NCBI GenBank assembly: GCA_049315745.1
Contig: JBMOJO010000088.1
Coordinates: forward strand, 1-13,553
From: JADJPL01 sp049315745
GTDB lineage: Bacteria > Bacteroidota > Bacteroidia > Chitinophagales > Saprospiraceae
DNA: 13,553 nucleotides
Reading direction: 5' to 3'
Numbering within the stretch: position 1 is the stretch's first letter; each line of letters starts with the position of its first letter. The notes beneath the pieces are model-generated. The model did not search any database. It worked only from the letters and a program-made list of their open reading frames with translations, and was not told the DNA's origin. The position numbers and the translations under genes are program-made. Positions 13,534 to 13,553 of this stretch are shown here, one piece after another.

Positions 13534-13553
13534 ATTTTCACGATTTCGCGAAG

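Larger units (their letters stand above)
13160..13553. other. Non-coding, structured region after rpsO
   Basis: No convincing gene. A 99-codon minus-strand frame (13541-13242) runs through the repeat units and hairpins and is not like any family I know. The stretch holds a long imperfect hairpin (13182-13227), a GCCCC/GGGGC stem (13376-13380 with 13389-13393), and two tandem repeat units from 13422 on. Confidence 0.65.

Noticed and set aside
13242..13541. A 99-codon frame on the minus strand
   Set aside because: It reads through two repeat units and several hairpins and has no recognisable domain; likely a by-product of G/C-rich repeats.

Overview
The window looks like chromosomal DNA of a Bacteroidota bacterium, probably an environmental member with G+C somewhat above half (by eye), perhaps Saprospiria or Chitinophagia. 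The evidence is promoter -7 elements of the TAnnTTTG type in front of several genes, near absence of Shine-Dalgarno sequences, and gene types common in this phylum: a PFOR beside a GltD-like and a DHOD-like protein, a DUF2027-like Smr protein, short EtfB/EtfA and rpsO. The genus cannot be fixed from sequence alone.

Layout: (1) 1-352, non-coding, with hairpins, copies of a short extragenic repeat and a promoter. (2) 353-6633, a plus-strand redox cluster: a GltD/PreT-like flavoprotein with a C-terminal bis-[4Fe-4S] domain, full-length pyruvate:ferredoxin oxidoreductase (nifJ), and a DHOD/PreA-like flavoprotein that lacks the usual catalytic loop. (3) 6708-7286, a GmhB-like HAD phosphatase with its own promoter. 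(4) 9604-7300 on the minus strand, a tight three-gene unit: a small lipoprotein, an Smr-domain protein (ATGA overlap), then a patatin-like lipase 17 nt further on. (5) 9729-10388, a class I methyltransferase, overlapping tail to tail with a minus-strand TPR protein (10692-10369). (6) 10812-12578, etfB and etfA. (7) 12884-13159, rpsO with a promoter and a short leader hairpin. (8) 13160-13553, non-coding, structured, ending in two tandem repeat units related to the one at position 1-63 but in opposite orientation.

How the genes may work together: PFOR releases low-potential electrons from pyruvate. The first gene has FAD, a second nucleotide-binding Rossmann fold and two ferredoxin-type clusters, so it could pass these electrons directly to NAD(P)+ without a separate ferredoxin. 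Together with the DHOD-like protein it supplies all modules of dihydropyrimidine dehydrogenase (PreT/PreA), but the bis-[4Fe-4S] module sits on the other subunit and the pyrimidine/dihydroorotate catalytic loop is gone. This rearranged module set around PFOR is the most interesting biology here. EtfAB carries electrons from acyl-CoA dehydrogenases. The remaining genes look like ordinary cell-envelope, lipid and translation functions. I see no defence system, prophage, insertion sequence or CRISPR array.
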